Positions 25,539 through 34,000 of a stretch of DNA of 39,412 nt are shown here, piece by piece. Source of the DNA: Singulisphaera sp. GP187 (GTDB lineage Bacteria > Planctomycetota > Planctomycetia > Gemmatales > Gemmataceae). The stretch lies in contig CAMDQN010000061.1 in assembly GCA_945905925.1 (NCBI GenBank), positions 1 to 39,412 on the forward strand, read 5' to 3'. Position 1 is the first letter of the stretch, and the number at the start of each line of letters is the position of its first letter. The notes under the pieces are model-generated. The model made no database searches. It saw nothing but the letters and a program-made list of their open reading frames with translations, and was not told where the DNA came from. Made by a program: the position numbers and the translations under genes.

Positions 25539-25639
25539 AAAGTAGTAGGCACATGCCGTGTGCCGTGGCTGAGCGAGCCTGAACCGCCTTGCGTTCTTGA
25601 GTTGGGAAGCCACACCCCATGGCATGTGCCTACTACTTT
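25539..25639. repeat. 101-bp paired palindrome, REP/BIME-like
   Basis: The outer 19 bases, AAAGTAGTAGGCACATGCC at 25539-25557, recur exactly inverted at 25621-25639, and pairing continues imperfectly inward for about 13 bases. The left arm has GTAG followed by the palindrome GCACA-TGCCG-TGTGC, the REP-type foot-plus-hairpin layout. It lies in the 269-base gap between two minus-strand genes (DUF4139 and the cytochrome fusion), just after the cytochrome stop. Confidence 0.8.
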
Positions 25640-25643
25640 GACG

Positions 25644-28600
25644 TCACTTCTCCATACCGTGAATCGTATTGTGGATCGTGCCCGTGATCGCGCGGCCGTC
25701 GGTGCCCTTCACGCGATACTTGATCTCCATCCCCCACGTCGGCGCCAGGTCCGCGAGTTCGAGCCGCACGGTTTTGCCGTCCGCGGACACGGTCGCCTTC
25801 GAGACCGCTAGCGCCTTCTCTTCGATGTGCTTCGAGCCGTACTGCTGACTCCGCTTCAGACCCCAAACCTTGACCTCATAGTTCTTCGGGTCGGCGGCAT
25901 TCTTCGCGTCGAGCGCGTCCGTGAAGGTGAGTTCCACCGCGCCCGACTTCGCCTTCAAGCCCACGGGCAGGTCTGCAGGTTTGCCGGTGTAGCGGACGCG
26001 GTAGAAGCCGCCGGGCACGGTCTGGTTACCGGCCCACGCGAACATGCCACACACGTAGAGTTGGCCGTCCGTCGGGTGGAATCGCGGTCGCATGATCCCC
26101 GTGGGGAACGTGGGCAATGGCAACGCACACATCCCGCCTTGTGATTGGCCATTCACCTTCTCGTGCGGCACGACGTAGATTTTCCCCTGACCGTATGAAG
26201 TGTTCAGCAACGAACCCTTGAGCGCTCCCCACTTGTCCGAAGTCACCCAGATCAGTTCCGCGGGCGAGCGGTCGAACGCGTTGGTAACCCAACACAATGG
26301 CTGCTTCATCGCACTGTCCGACGTATCGGTGATGTCCGTATAACCCCACATGTTGCCGTAGAAGCCGCCCTTCTCCACAAGGTTGATGCGGTTCTTCGGC
26401 GTCCAGAAACCTTCTTGGTCGGTCACGAAGAACGTCCCGTCCGGGTTCAGGCACACGCCGTTCGCGGCGCGGAACCCGGTCGCGAGAATCTCGGTCTTCG
26501 CGCCGTCTTTCGTCACCTTGAGCAGCGTGCCGTGGTGCGGCACAAGTGCGGGCAGCGCGTGCCGACCGCTCTTCGCGTAGTAGAAGTTCCCGTCCGCGTC
26601 GGTCTGCAAGCCCATCGCGAACTCGTGGAAGTGTTCGGTCACCTGATGGTCGTTGTTGAAGCACTCGTAGAAGTCGGTTTCGCCGTCATTATTCAAGTCG
26701 TGTAACTTAACGATCTGATCGCGGCAGCAGACGAAGATAGCCCCGTCGCGGAACTTCAGCCCGAGTGGTTGGAACAGTCCCGACGCGATGCGCTGCCACG
26801 TCAACCCGCCCACGAGGTTATCCAACCCTGACACAAGCCACACATCCCCGTCCCACGAGCAGACGGCCATCCGCTTGCCATCGGGGTAGAAGTCAAAACC
26901 CGTGAGTCGAAGTTGCACGTTCCACGGATTGCGCTCTGGCAGCGCGAATGTGTCCACCGCGAACGGACCGTCGTCCTTGCCGATCGCAACACTCGCCTTC
27001 AGCACTTCGGGCCAGTGCTTCGGCCCGCCCTTCGTGAGCGGTGCCAGTTCGCGCGGTGCCGGTGAATCCTTCGCGAATGCCTTCAGCGCGACTGCGTTGC
27101 CCTTCGCGGTAAGCACCTTCACGCGGGTCGGCGTTGCAGCCGCAGGAACGCGAAGCACCGTGAACCCGTCGCGCTCTTCCAGTGACACTCGGTTGTCACC
27201 GATCACCACCGCAGTCACCGCCGATGGAGCGATCCGAGCGAGTAAGTCGCGCGACGACTTCCCGATTTCGAGCGCGCGTGTGAAGACAATCTCCGCGGGC
27301 TTCTTCGCATCTATCTCCGCACCCGCGAGTTCCAGAACCGGCGCGTCCCCAACGGTGTACGAAACGATGGTCTGGTCGCCGTAGTGGTACGCGCCGCGGA
27401 ACTTCGCCCACTCCTTCGGGAGCGGTCCGTAAGGTCGCTTGTCGCGCCCGAGCGGTCGCGGGTCTTTGAAACTGCCGGTCGCGGGGTCCGCCCAGCCGGG
27501 GCCGACTGGGTTCGAGAAGTGAACATCCCCCACGAGCTTCGGGTGAATCTGGTGCTGGCCGTTGAAGTGAATCCCTTTCCAGTCGATGAAACTGTTGCCT
27601 GCCCAAGCCGCCGCGAACCGCATCGTATCGTGATCGAACAGCGCCCAGCGATTACCGCGCGAGACGCCACCGGCGCCCGGGTCAAGGCGCACCGCAATAG
27701 CCTTGTACGCGATGTTGGAGCCGACCCCGCCCACTTCGTACGTGTTCATCAGGCTGGAACCGTAATCCATTAGCACCCACGGTTCGACGTTCACCGCGGC
27801 TGGGCCGAAATCGCTCTTCTTCCCCGCGGGCAACTTAGCGAAGTATCCGTCGTTGAGCTTCGCATACTGCGTCGCGTTGTGCGGCTTGAGGTACGTTTCG
27901 CGCAGGTAGTGGATGAGGTCGTACTTCTGCCGCGGAACCATCCACGTCTGTGGTGCCATGAGTCCGTAGCCGCGAGTGAGCGTCTGGTACAGGCTGTACG
28001 GGTCGCTACCGTTTTTGAAGACGTGGCTCGCGAATTTCGGCGACGTGGGGAGTGACCCAGCCTGATCCTTCGTGCCGTGACAGTTGGCGCACACTCGGGT
28101 GTAGATCGCTTCCCCGCGACGCAGCGCCTTGTCGTCCAACGCGCGGATAAGGCCGGCGTGATCGATGTCCCGTTCGTATTCGGGAATGACGAGCGCAGTC
28201 ACGGAGGGACGCAGTCCCTTCGCGCGTGCCTGCCCGCCCTCCGCGACTTCGATGAGGTACTTCGCTAGGTCGTAGAACTGCTGCCGGTCCGAAAGCAGGT
28301 TGACCATCCCTTCGGGCATGAGCGACTTGTTGTTCGCGGCCCGCTTCTCGATCTCGGCCTTCGGAATCGCGACGAGTTTGCCGTTCGCGGACGGGTCGAG
28401 GAGTGTGAGTGTCGCGGGCGTCTCGGACGCGACAAGCCCAGTAATGGTGCGTTCATCCTTCGTGGTGACAACAATCGTTTCGTAGCCCTTCTTCAGAACC
28501 TTCGACGGGTTCAGCACGGACTCGACGAGGTACTCCGCAGTGGCTTCCTTGCCGGCCTTCGCGAGATCAGGGCCAAGCTGCGCGCCGTCTCCGTCGTGGC

Positions 28601-28790
28601 ACTTCGCGCACGTGAGGAACGGCTGGAAGAACAGCACCGCCCCGCGACCAGCGTCGCCGCGCTCACGCGCGGCCTTCGCGAGGTCCGCGACCGGTTCCTT
28701 CGCGAGTTGCTCCTGAAGGAGCGGTTCGGCGGCGCGAGCCGCAGCGCCAAATGACAGCAACGCGAACACGGACAGCACACGGACAAACAT
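25644..28790 (-). CDS. Exported dihaem c-type cytochrome/beta-propeller fusion protein
   Basis: A 1048-residue protein. The ATG at 28790 has GAGGAG seven bases upstream and is followed by a signal peptide (VRVLSVFALLSFGAAARAA). A first haem domain has CAKCH at 61-65 and the LGPDLAKAGKEATAEYLVESVLNPSK region, the Pirellula/Verrucomicrobium-type haem-binding domain (TIGR02603-like). A second haem domain has CANCH at about 233-237 with a distal Met candidate in GYGLMAPQTW. The middle (about 300-620) is DUF6797-like, with WVLMDYGSSLMNTYEVGG. The C-terminal third is an NHL/glucose-sorbosone dehydrogenase-like propeller: GFDFYPDGKRMAVCSWDGDVW, then FATGFRAANGVCLNPDGTFFV-type blades, then GIMRPRFHPTDGQLYVCG. 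The haem domain is at the N-terminus, the reverse of the usual order. Role: periplasmic electron transfer from oxidation of a sugar-like substrate is a reasonable inference only. Confidence 0.85.
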   Translation of the reverse strand: MFVRVLSVFALLSFGAAARAAEPLLQEQLAKEPVADLAKAARERGDAGRGAVLFFQPFLTCAKCHDGDGAQLGPDLAKAGKEATAEYLVESVLNPSKVLKKGYETIVVTTKDERTITGLVASETPATLTLLDPSANGKLVAIPKAEIEKRAANNKSLMPEGMVNLLSDRQQFYDLAKYLIEVAEGGQARAKGLRPSVTALVIPEYERDIDHAGLIRALDDKALRRGEAIYTRVCANCHGTKDQAGSLPTSPKFASHVFKNGSDPYSLYQTLTRGYGLMAPQTWMVPRQKYDLIHYLRETYLKPHNATQYAKLNDGYFAKLPAGKKSDFGPAAVNVEPWVLMDYGSSLMNTYEVGGVGSNIAYKAIAVRLDPGAGGVSRGNRWALFDHDTMRFAAAWAGNSFIDWKGIHFNGQHQIHPKLVGDVHFSNPVGPGWADPATGSFKDPRPLGRDKRPYGPLPKEWAKFRGAYHYGDQTIVSYTVGDAPVLELAGAEIDAKKPAEIVFTRALEIGKSSRDLLARIAPSAVTAVVIGDNRVSLEERDGFTVLRVPAAATPTRVKVLTAKGNAVALKAFAKDSPAPRELAPLTKGGPKHWPEVLKASVAIGKDDGPFAVDTFALPERNPWNVQLRLTGFDFYPDGKRMAVCSWDGDVWLVSGLDNLVGGLTWQRIASGLFQPLGLKFRDGAIFVCCRDQIVKLHDLNNDGETDFYECFNNDHQVTEHFHEFAMGLQTDADGNFYYAKSGRHALPALVPHHGTLLKVTKDGAKTEILATGFRAANGVCLNPDGTFFVTDQEGFWTPKNRINLVEKGGFYGNMWGYTDITDTSDSAMKQPLCWVTNAFDRSPAELIWVTSDKWGALKGSLLNTSYGQGKIYVVPHEKVNGQSQGGMCALPLPTFPTGIMRPRFHPTDGQLYVCGMFAWAGNQTVPGGFYRVRYTGKPADLPVGLKAKSGAVELTFTDALDAKNAADPKNYEVKVWGLKRSQQYGSKHIEEKALAVSKATVSADGKTVRLELADLAPTWGMEIKYRVKGTDGRAITGTIHNTIHGMEK

Positions 28791-28890
28791 TCGGCGCTCC
28801 TCGTTCTCTTGGCGAGTCGGGTTCGGTATCATCGTATCCAATTCCTCCGAAATCTTCCGATCTCGCCACCCAACCCACCGAGACAGTTTC

Positions 28891-29655
28891 ATGACACCCC
28901 GACGCAGCGCGATTCTTCTGTGTCTTCTTGGCATCGTCTGCGCGCCGGCGATTCGCGCGGACGACCCGCCGAAGCCCGCGCAACCGAAAGAGAAGCAGGA
29001 ACCGGCCAAGCCCGCGTCACACACGGACAAGAAGCTCGAAGGCTGGACGATTCGCGTCGATGACCGGTTGCTGAAGGCACCCGACGACGAAATCGGAACC
29101 CGCGCTCTCAAGTTCTTGGAAAACAAGTTGAGCGACATCAAGGTCGTCGTGCCCGCGAACAAGTTGAAGAAACTGCAGGTGGTGACGATCGTGCTGGATC
29201 TCACGCACGGCAAACTCGGGCCGATGCAGTACCACCCCGATGCCGGCTGGCTGAAGGGGAACGGCTACTCGGCCGATCTCGCGAAGTGCGTTCACCTGCC
29301 GCGGGCCGCTGATGTCGCCACGAAGCGCAACATCAACGAGCAACCCTGGGTGATTCTCCACGAACTAGCGCACGCGTATCACGATCAGGTACTCGGCTTC
29401 GACGAACCGCGCGTGAAGGAGGCTTACGAGAAGTACAAGAAGAGCGGTCGCGGGGAGAAAGCACTGCTGTATAACGGCAACCGCGTGAAGCACTACGCGC
29501 TGACCAATCACAAGGAGTTCTTCGCGGAGATGACGGAAGCGTACTTCGGCGTGAACGATTTCTTCCCCTTCAACCGCGCCGAGTTGAAGGAGAGTGAACC
29601 GGACATTTACGAATTGATGTCGCACGTCTGGGACACGCCACCCGCGAAGAAGTGA
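28891..29655 (+). CDS. Secreted HExxH zinc metallopeptidase-like protein
   Basis: A 254-residue protein. A signal peptide (AILLCLLGIVCAPAIRA) is followed by a Lys/Pro-rich linker of about 30 residues. The zinc motif HELAHAYHDQ has His157, Glu158 and His161; about 50 residues later comes HKEFFAEMTEAYFG, where Glu of the EFFAE helix would be the third ligand, as in gluzincins. A preceding strand WVILHELAH fits the fold. Proteins of this kind are common in planctomycetes and are annotated only as metallopeptidases; no substrate is known. It is transcribed divergently from the cytochrome fusion and ends at a hairpin shared with the DUF1552 gene. Confidence 0.75.
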   Translation: MTPRRSAILLCLLGIVCAPAIRADDPPKPAQPKEKQEPAKPASHTDKKLEGWTIRVDDRLLKAPDDEIGTRALKFLENKLSDIKVVVPANKLKKLQVVTIVLDLTHGKLGPMQYHPDAGWLKGNGYSADLAKCVHLPRAADVATKRNINEQPWVILHELAHAYHDQVLGFDEPRVKEAYEKYKKSGRGEKALLYNGNRVKHYALTNHKEFFAEMTEAYFGVNDFFPFNRAELKESEPDIYELMSHVWDTPPAKK

Positions 29656-29675
29656 CGCGGGCGCCCACGGCAAGT

Positions 29676-29715
29676 GCAACAACACGCGGAGCCTCAAATC
29701 TCCGCGAGTTGTTGC
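29676..29715. terminator. Hairpin between the metallopeptidase and DUF1552 genes
   Basis: Sixteen-base arms at 29676-29691 and 29700-29715 pair at 15 of 16 positions around an eight-base loop. The DUF1552 stop codon (29694-29696) lies in the loop, and the right arm is the 3' end of its coding region. The position between convergent genes fits a two-way terminator, although no T-tract is visible. Confidence 0.6.
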
Positions 29716-31022
29716 TTCGAGTCGCCAAACTCCTTCAACCGCACGCCAGCCTTTTCCATGAGGGAGAGGTACAGGCTGCACATCTTGCGGTTCGGCTTGC
29801 CTGCGTAATCGAGAATGCGACCGGTCTTGATCTGCCCGCCGCCCTGCCCCAACAAAACCACCGGCAGTTGGTCGTTGTTATGGTTCCCGGTCATCATGCT
29901 CGAACACATCATAATCATGCTGTTATCAAGGAGCGTCCGGTCGCCTTCCTTCACCGCGTCAAGTTTCTGGGCAATATATCCCAACTGTTGCGTAAAGAAC
30001 TGATTCACCTTGAGCCAGTCCGCGCCGTCGGTGTGAGAGAGCAAGTGGTGAATCATGTAATCGATTCCGCCCTTGCCCCCCGCGGCCTGTAGATTGGGGA
30101 ACCGCAACGACGAGTGATCGTTGTTGAGTTTCAGTGTGCAAACGCGAGTCGTGTCGGTGCGGAACGCGAGCACGAGGATATCGCACATGAGCCGCATGTG
30201 TTGGTCGACATCTTGCGGGATGCCGTCGGCTGGGCGCTTCATATCGGGCTTTTCGAGCGTCGGCCGCCACCCTTGTAATCTGCCGTTCTTCCCGGCCTGC
30301 TCGATACGCGTTTCCACCTCCCGTACGCTTGCGAGATACTCTTCCAGTCGCCGTTGATCGGCGGTGCTGACCTTGTTCTTGTAGCTCGTGGCGTCTTCGC
30401 GAACCGCGTCCAGCACGCTCTTGTCGGCCTTACCGACCTCGTCGCGGAAGAGCCGGTCGAACGCGAGCGCCGGATACAGTTCGAGTGGCGTAGGTGTGGT
30501 CGCGGAACTCCACGAGATATGCGAGCTATAAATCATCGAGTAGTTTTTGTGAATCGCCGCGATTGACGGCTCCGTGCCCAGCACAAGGCTCGGCACTTTC
30601 GTTTGGCCCTTCGTCTTCTCCGCGATCATCTGATCGCAGCTGATCCCCGACTTGATGCCGCCATCGGGCGCGAGGTGCGCGCCGGTGAGCAGATTCCCCG
30701 TCTGGCAACTGTGGATGCCGCCGATCAGCGCCTCTTGGTTATAGAGGCCGCGAAGGAACAGCATCTTCTCGCGAAACGGCCTCAATGGATCGAGCACCTT
30801 GCCCAACTCCATCGCTTTGCCTTCGCCTTTGGCCCACCACTCTTTGCTGTGGTAGCCGTTCCCGCTGAACAGCACCGCGAACCGCACCGGCGGCTCGGAC
30901 GATGTGTTCTTGGGCTTGTCGTCGCCCCACACCGGGACCGACTCCAGCCACGGCAGCGCCATTGTCACGCCGACGCCACGGAGGAACGACCGGCGGGAGA
31001 GAGGTTGTTGCCGAATGTTCAT
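29694..31022 (-). CDS. DUF1552 protein with Tat signal
   Basis: A 442-residue protein starting at the ATG at 31022 (MNIRQQPLSRRSFLRGVG). The twin-arginine motif RRSFLRG (10-16) and the hydrophobic stretch after it mark export by the Tat pathway, so it folds in the cytoplasm, perhaps with a cofactor. The family pattern follows: PPVRFAVLFSGNGYHSKEWW, then EKMLFLRGLYNQ, then GGIHSCQTGNLLTGA, the DQHMRLMCDILVLAFRTDTTRV block and a C-terminal LPVVLLGQGGGQIKTGR. DUF1552 proteins are typically paired with DUF1592-type cytochromes in planctomycetes and related bacteria, as here (54 bases downstream of it, same strand). The biochemical activity is unknown; the fold is related to the alkaline-phosphatase/sulfatase class in sequence layout only by inference. 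Confidence 0.92.
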   Translation of the reverse strand: MNIRQQPLSRRSFLRGVGVTMALPWLESVPVWGDDKPKNTSSEPPVRFAVLFSGNGYHSKEWWAKGEGKAMELGKVLDPLRPFREKMLFLRGLYNQEALIGGIHSCQTGNLLTGAHLAPDGGIKSGISCDQMIAEKTKGQTKVPSLVLGTEPSIAAIHKNYSMIYSSHISWSSATTPTPLELYPALAFDRLFRDEVGKADKSVLDAVREDATSYKNKVSTADQRRLEEYLASVREVETRIEQAGKNGRLQGWRPTLEKPDMKRPADGIPQDVDQHMRLMCDILVLAFRTDTTRVCTLKLNNDHSSLRFPNLQAAGGKGGIDYMIHHLLSHTDGADWLKVNQFFTQQLGYIAQKLDAVKEGDRTLLDNSMIMMCSSMMTGNHNNDQLPVVLLGQGGGQIKTGRILDYAGKPNRKMCSLYLSLMEKAGVRLKEFGDSKQQLAEI

Positions 31023-31076
31023 GTGTTGGGAATCCTGTGCGCGGAGGGAAGACTTCTTGTTAAGCCACAAGTAGCG

Positions 31077-34000
31077 CTATTCAGAAAATTCACTGCCTCG
31101 CACCATCCTAAACTGAGGGCTTCGCACAATCGTCTGTACAGCAGCAGTAATTCGCCCATCGCTCTTGTTTAGTTCGCTTACCATCTCGTCGATCAGCGTC
31201 GTATCAGACAACGTCGTTGAGCGCCCCAGAGCATACCCCAAAAGTCGCTTGCAGAACAGGCGCACCACGACATCTTTCTTCTTGGTGAGCAGGTAGGTGC
31301 GAAGCCCGTCGATGCCGTCGAACTCGGTGCCGTCCTTCAGTTTCGCTTTCGTGTCGATGGCGAGGCCGCCCAGGTCTTTCTCGCGCAACCGGCCGATGGG
31401 GTCGTACTTCTCCAGCGCGAAGCCGAACGCGTCGATGCGTACGTGACACACCGCGCACGCCTGATCCTTCGCGTGCCGCTCCACCATCGCGCGCACCGTG
31501 AGCTTGTCGATGCCCTCTTCCTCTGGCAACTGCGGCACGTTCGCGGGCGGTCGTGGGAGTTTCTCGCCGAGCAGCGTTTCCACCACCCAGTTGCCGCGAA
31601 GCACCGGGCTCGTGCGCGACGCGCCCGCTTCCTTCGACTGCACACTCGCCAAGCCGAGTACACCGCCGCGACCGTACTTCCGCACGCCATCGACCTTCCG
31701 CCATTGCGGACCCACAACGCCGGGAATGCCGTAGTGCTTCGCGAGCGTTTCGTTGAGGTAGGTGTAATCTGCGTCAAGGAGCGATGTTACCGCGCGGTCC
31801 TGTTGGAACAGGTCGAGGAAGAACAGAATCGACTCCTCGTAGATCGCCTTGCGGAGATCCGCATTGAACATCGGGAACAGTTTCTCGTTCTTCTCCTTCA
31901 GTTCGTCGAACCCGCGAACGTGAATCGATTGCGCGCCGAACTCGATCGCGAGCGAACGCGTCTTCGCATCCTTCAACATCCGCTGAACCTGCGCCGCGAG
32001 CACCTTCGGGTCGCGGAGTCGGCCCGCTGCCGCGAGCGTGCGTAGCTCTGCGTCCGGCGCGCTCGCCCACAAGAAGTAGCTGAGTCGCGTCGCGAGTTCC
32101 CAGTCATTCACTGGGCCAGCATCCTTGCCGTTCGGTGCTTGCTCAATGCGGAACAGGAACGACGGCGCGACCAGCACGCGCGACAGCACTCCGCGAAACG
32201 CTTCGTCATGGGCCGCACCCTTCGCGCGAATCGCCTTGTACAGCGTGAGCAAGTCGGCCTTCTCCTTCTCTTGGAGCGGCCGACGGTACGCCTTCTCCGC
32301 GAACGCCAACAGCGCGTCGAGTTGCTTCGGAATCGCTGCTTCTTCGTCCTTCACGAAGTCGTCCGCGAGCTTCTTGAACAGCGGCTTACGGTCGATGAAG
32401 AACTGCTGGAATTCTTTCGGCGTGTCCTGCGTGGTAAAGCCCATGAACTGCGGCAGATAGTCCCACTCCGCGACCGGTTGACGGCTCACGAACCGCTGCT
32501 CAACCCACAGCCGTTCTAGTTGTCGCGACTGGTCGTCCGTGAGGAACAGCCGCACGAGCGGTTCGTCTTCGCGGTGGAACATCTTCAGCGACACGACTTC
32601 GTCGGTTGGCACCACCTGCGGGAAGCATGTGTACAACGGGAACGCTTTGCGAAACTCGGCGTTACCAGCGACGAGTTGCTTGTATCCCGCGCCGGTGGCG
32701 GAGCCGATGAGCGGGCCGTCGAACCGCGTCTCTGGTGTCGGAGCGGTGGTGGCGACTCGCGGGCGAACCTGTCGGCTGCCTGCAGGACCGCCGAACTCCG
32801 CATCGACGACGAACTCGTAGTTGGCAAAGAGCGCCGCGGGCAGTTTCACCTCGATGGTCTTGTTTGAAGGAACCATGAGGCTCGCATCGGTGAACTGCCC
32901 CTTCGGCAGCGCAAAACTCTTCGCCGCGTGCGGCTTCGCGACCTTCCCCAAATCGATGCCCACGAACAGCGCGCTCTCGACCGAGATGAGGTTGTCGTAC
33001 AACGCACGGTCCGCGGACTTCTCCTGCGCCGGCCGCTTGCCCGAAAGCAGCGACTGCACCTGCTCCGCGAGCTTCGCGGTCTCGTCCTTCTTCTTGGGGT
33101 CGGACGCGGCGTCGCGCCACGCACCTAGCACCGACTGCTGCGGAATCACGTTGCTGATACTCTTGCCCAACTGGCGCGACGGACCGCGAACGAAGCTCCA
33201 CACGTCCTTGTTGCCGTGTTTGTCCGCGTGTGGGTTGCCGGAGTGAACGGTGGTCGCGATGTCGGCCGCGAGGTTCCACACGCGTTCCGGCTTCTCGGTT
33301 TCGGTGAGCGTGAACTCGATCGCGGTCATGTCGCAGGTGTGTTCGTTGTTCTTCGCATCCACTGCGAGGAGGATCAGATCGCCCTTCTCCACTTTCAGCG
33401 CCTTCGCGGCCGGTTCCGCAGTGCCGCCGAGGTCGATCGGGCCTTCGCCGAATACCGCGGCGCGCTGGGCGCGGCGGTGTTCGAGCCACCACGCCACGCC
33501 ATTGCCGCACGCCGGGTGCGCGTGATTAATCTTCGCGCTCACTTTCACACTGGTTGCAACCGGTGCGGTCCACACCACCGCGACGAACTCCTTCGGCATC
33601 GGGTGAACGCCGACGCCCTTCGCCGAGATGCGCCCAGGAATCTGCTCGGCCTTGTCGGAAGAGTTCGTCACCAACACCGGAAGGTCGGTGCCTTTCTTCT
33701 TCCAGCCGTTGATCGCGGGTCGGGCGTCGTTCTTCGCGGTCTTCTCTTCGAGCAACGTGAGTTCGACCGCGGGCACAATGCGACCGATCGCTTCGACGTC
33801 TTTCGAGTACGGCTCGACCGCCAGCACTTCGCTCCAGCGATTCAGGAACGCCGCGTCGAGCGCGTGCTTCTTCGCCGCGACTTCGGGGGTAAGTTTCTTG
33901 TCGTTCGCCACCTCCACGACCGCGGCGAGGTACTTCGCGCTGTTGGCGAATACCGACGGGTAGTCGATCTCGAAGCGGAGTCCGAACTTCTCGTACTCGC

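Noticed and set aside
28791..29213. Upstream extension of the cytochrome fusion frame to 29213
   Set aside because: It overlaps the divergent metallopeptidase and lacks a signal peptide; the ATG at 28790 has a good ribosome site and signal peptide.
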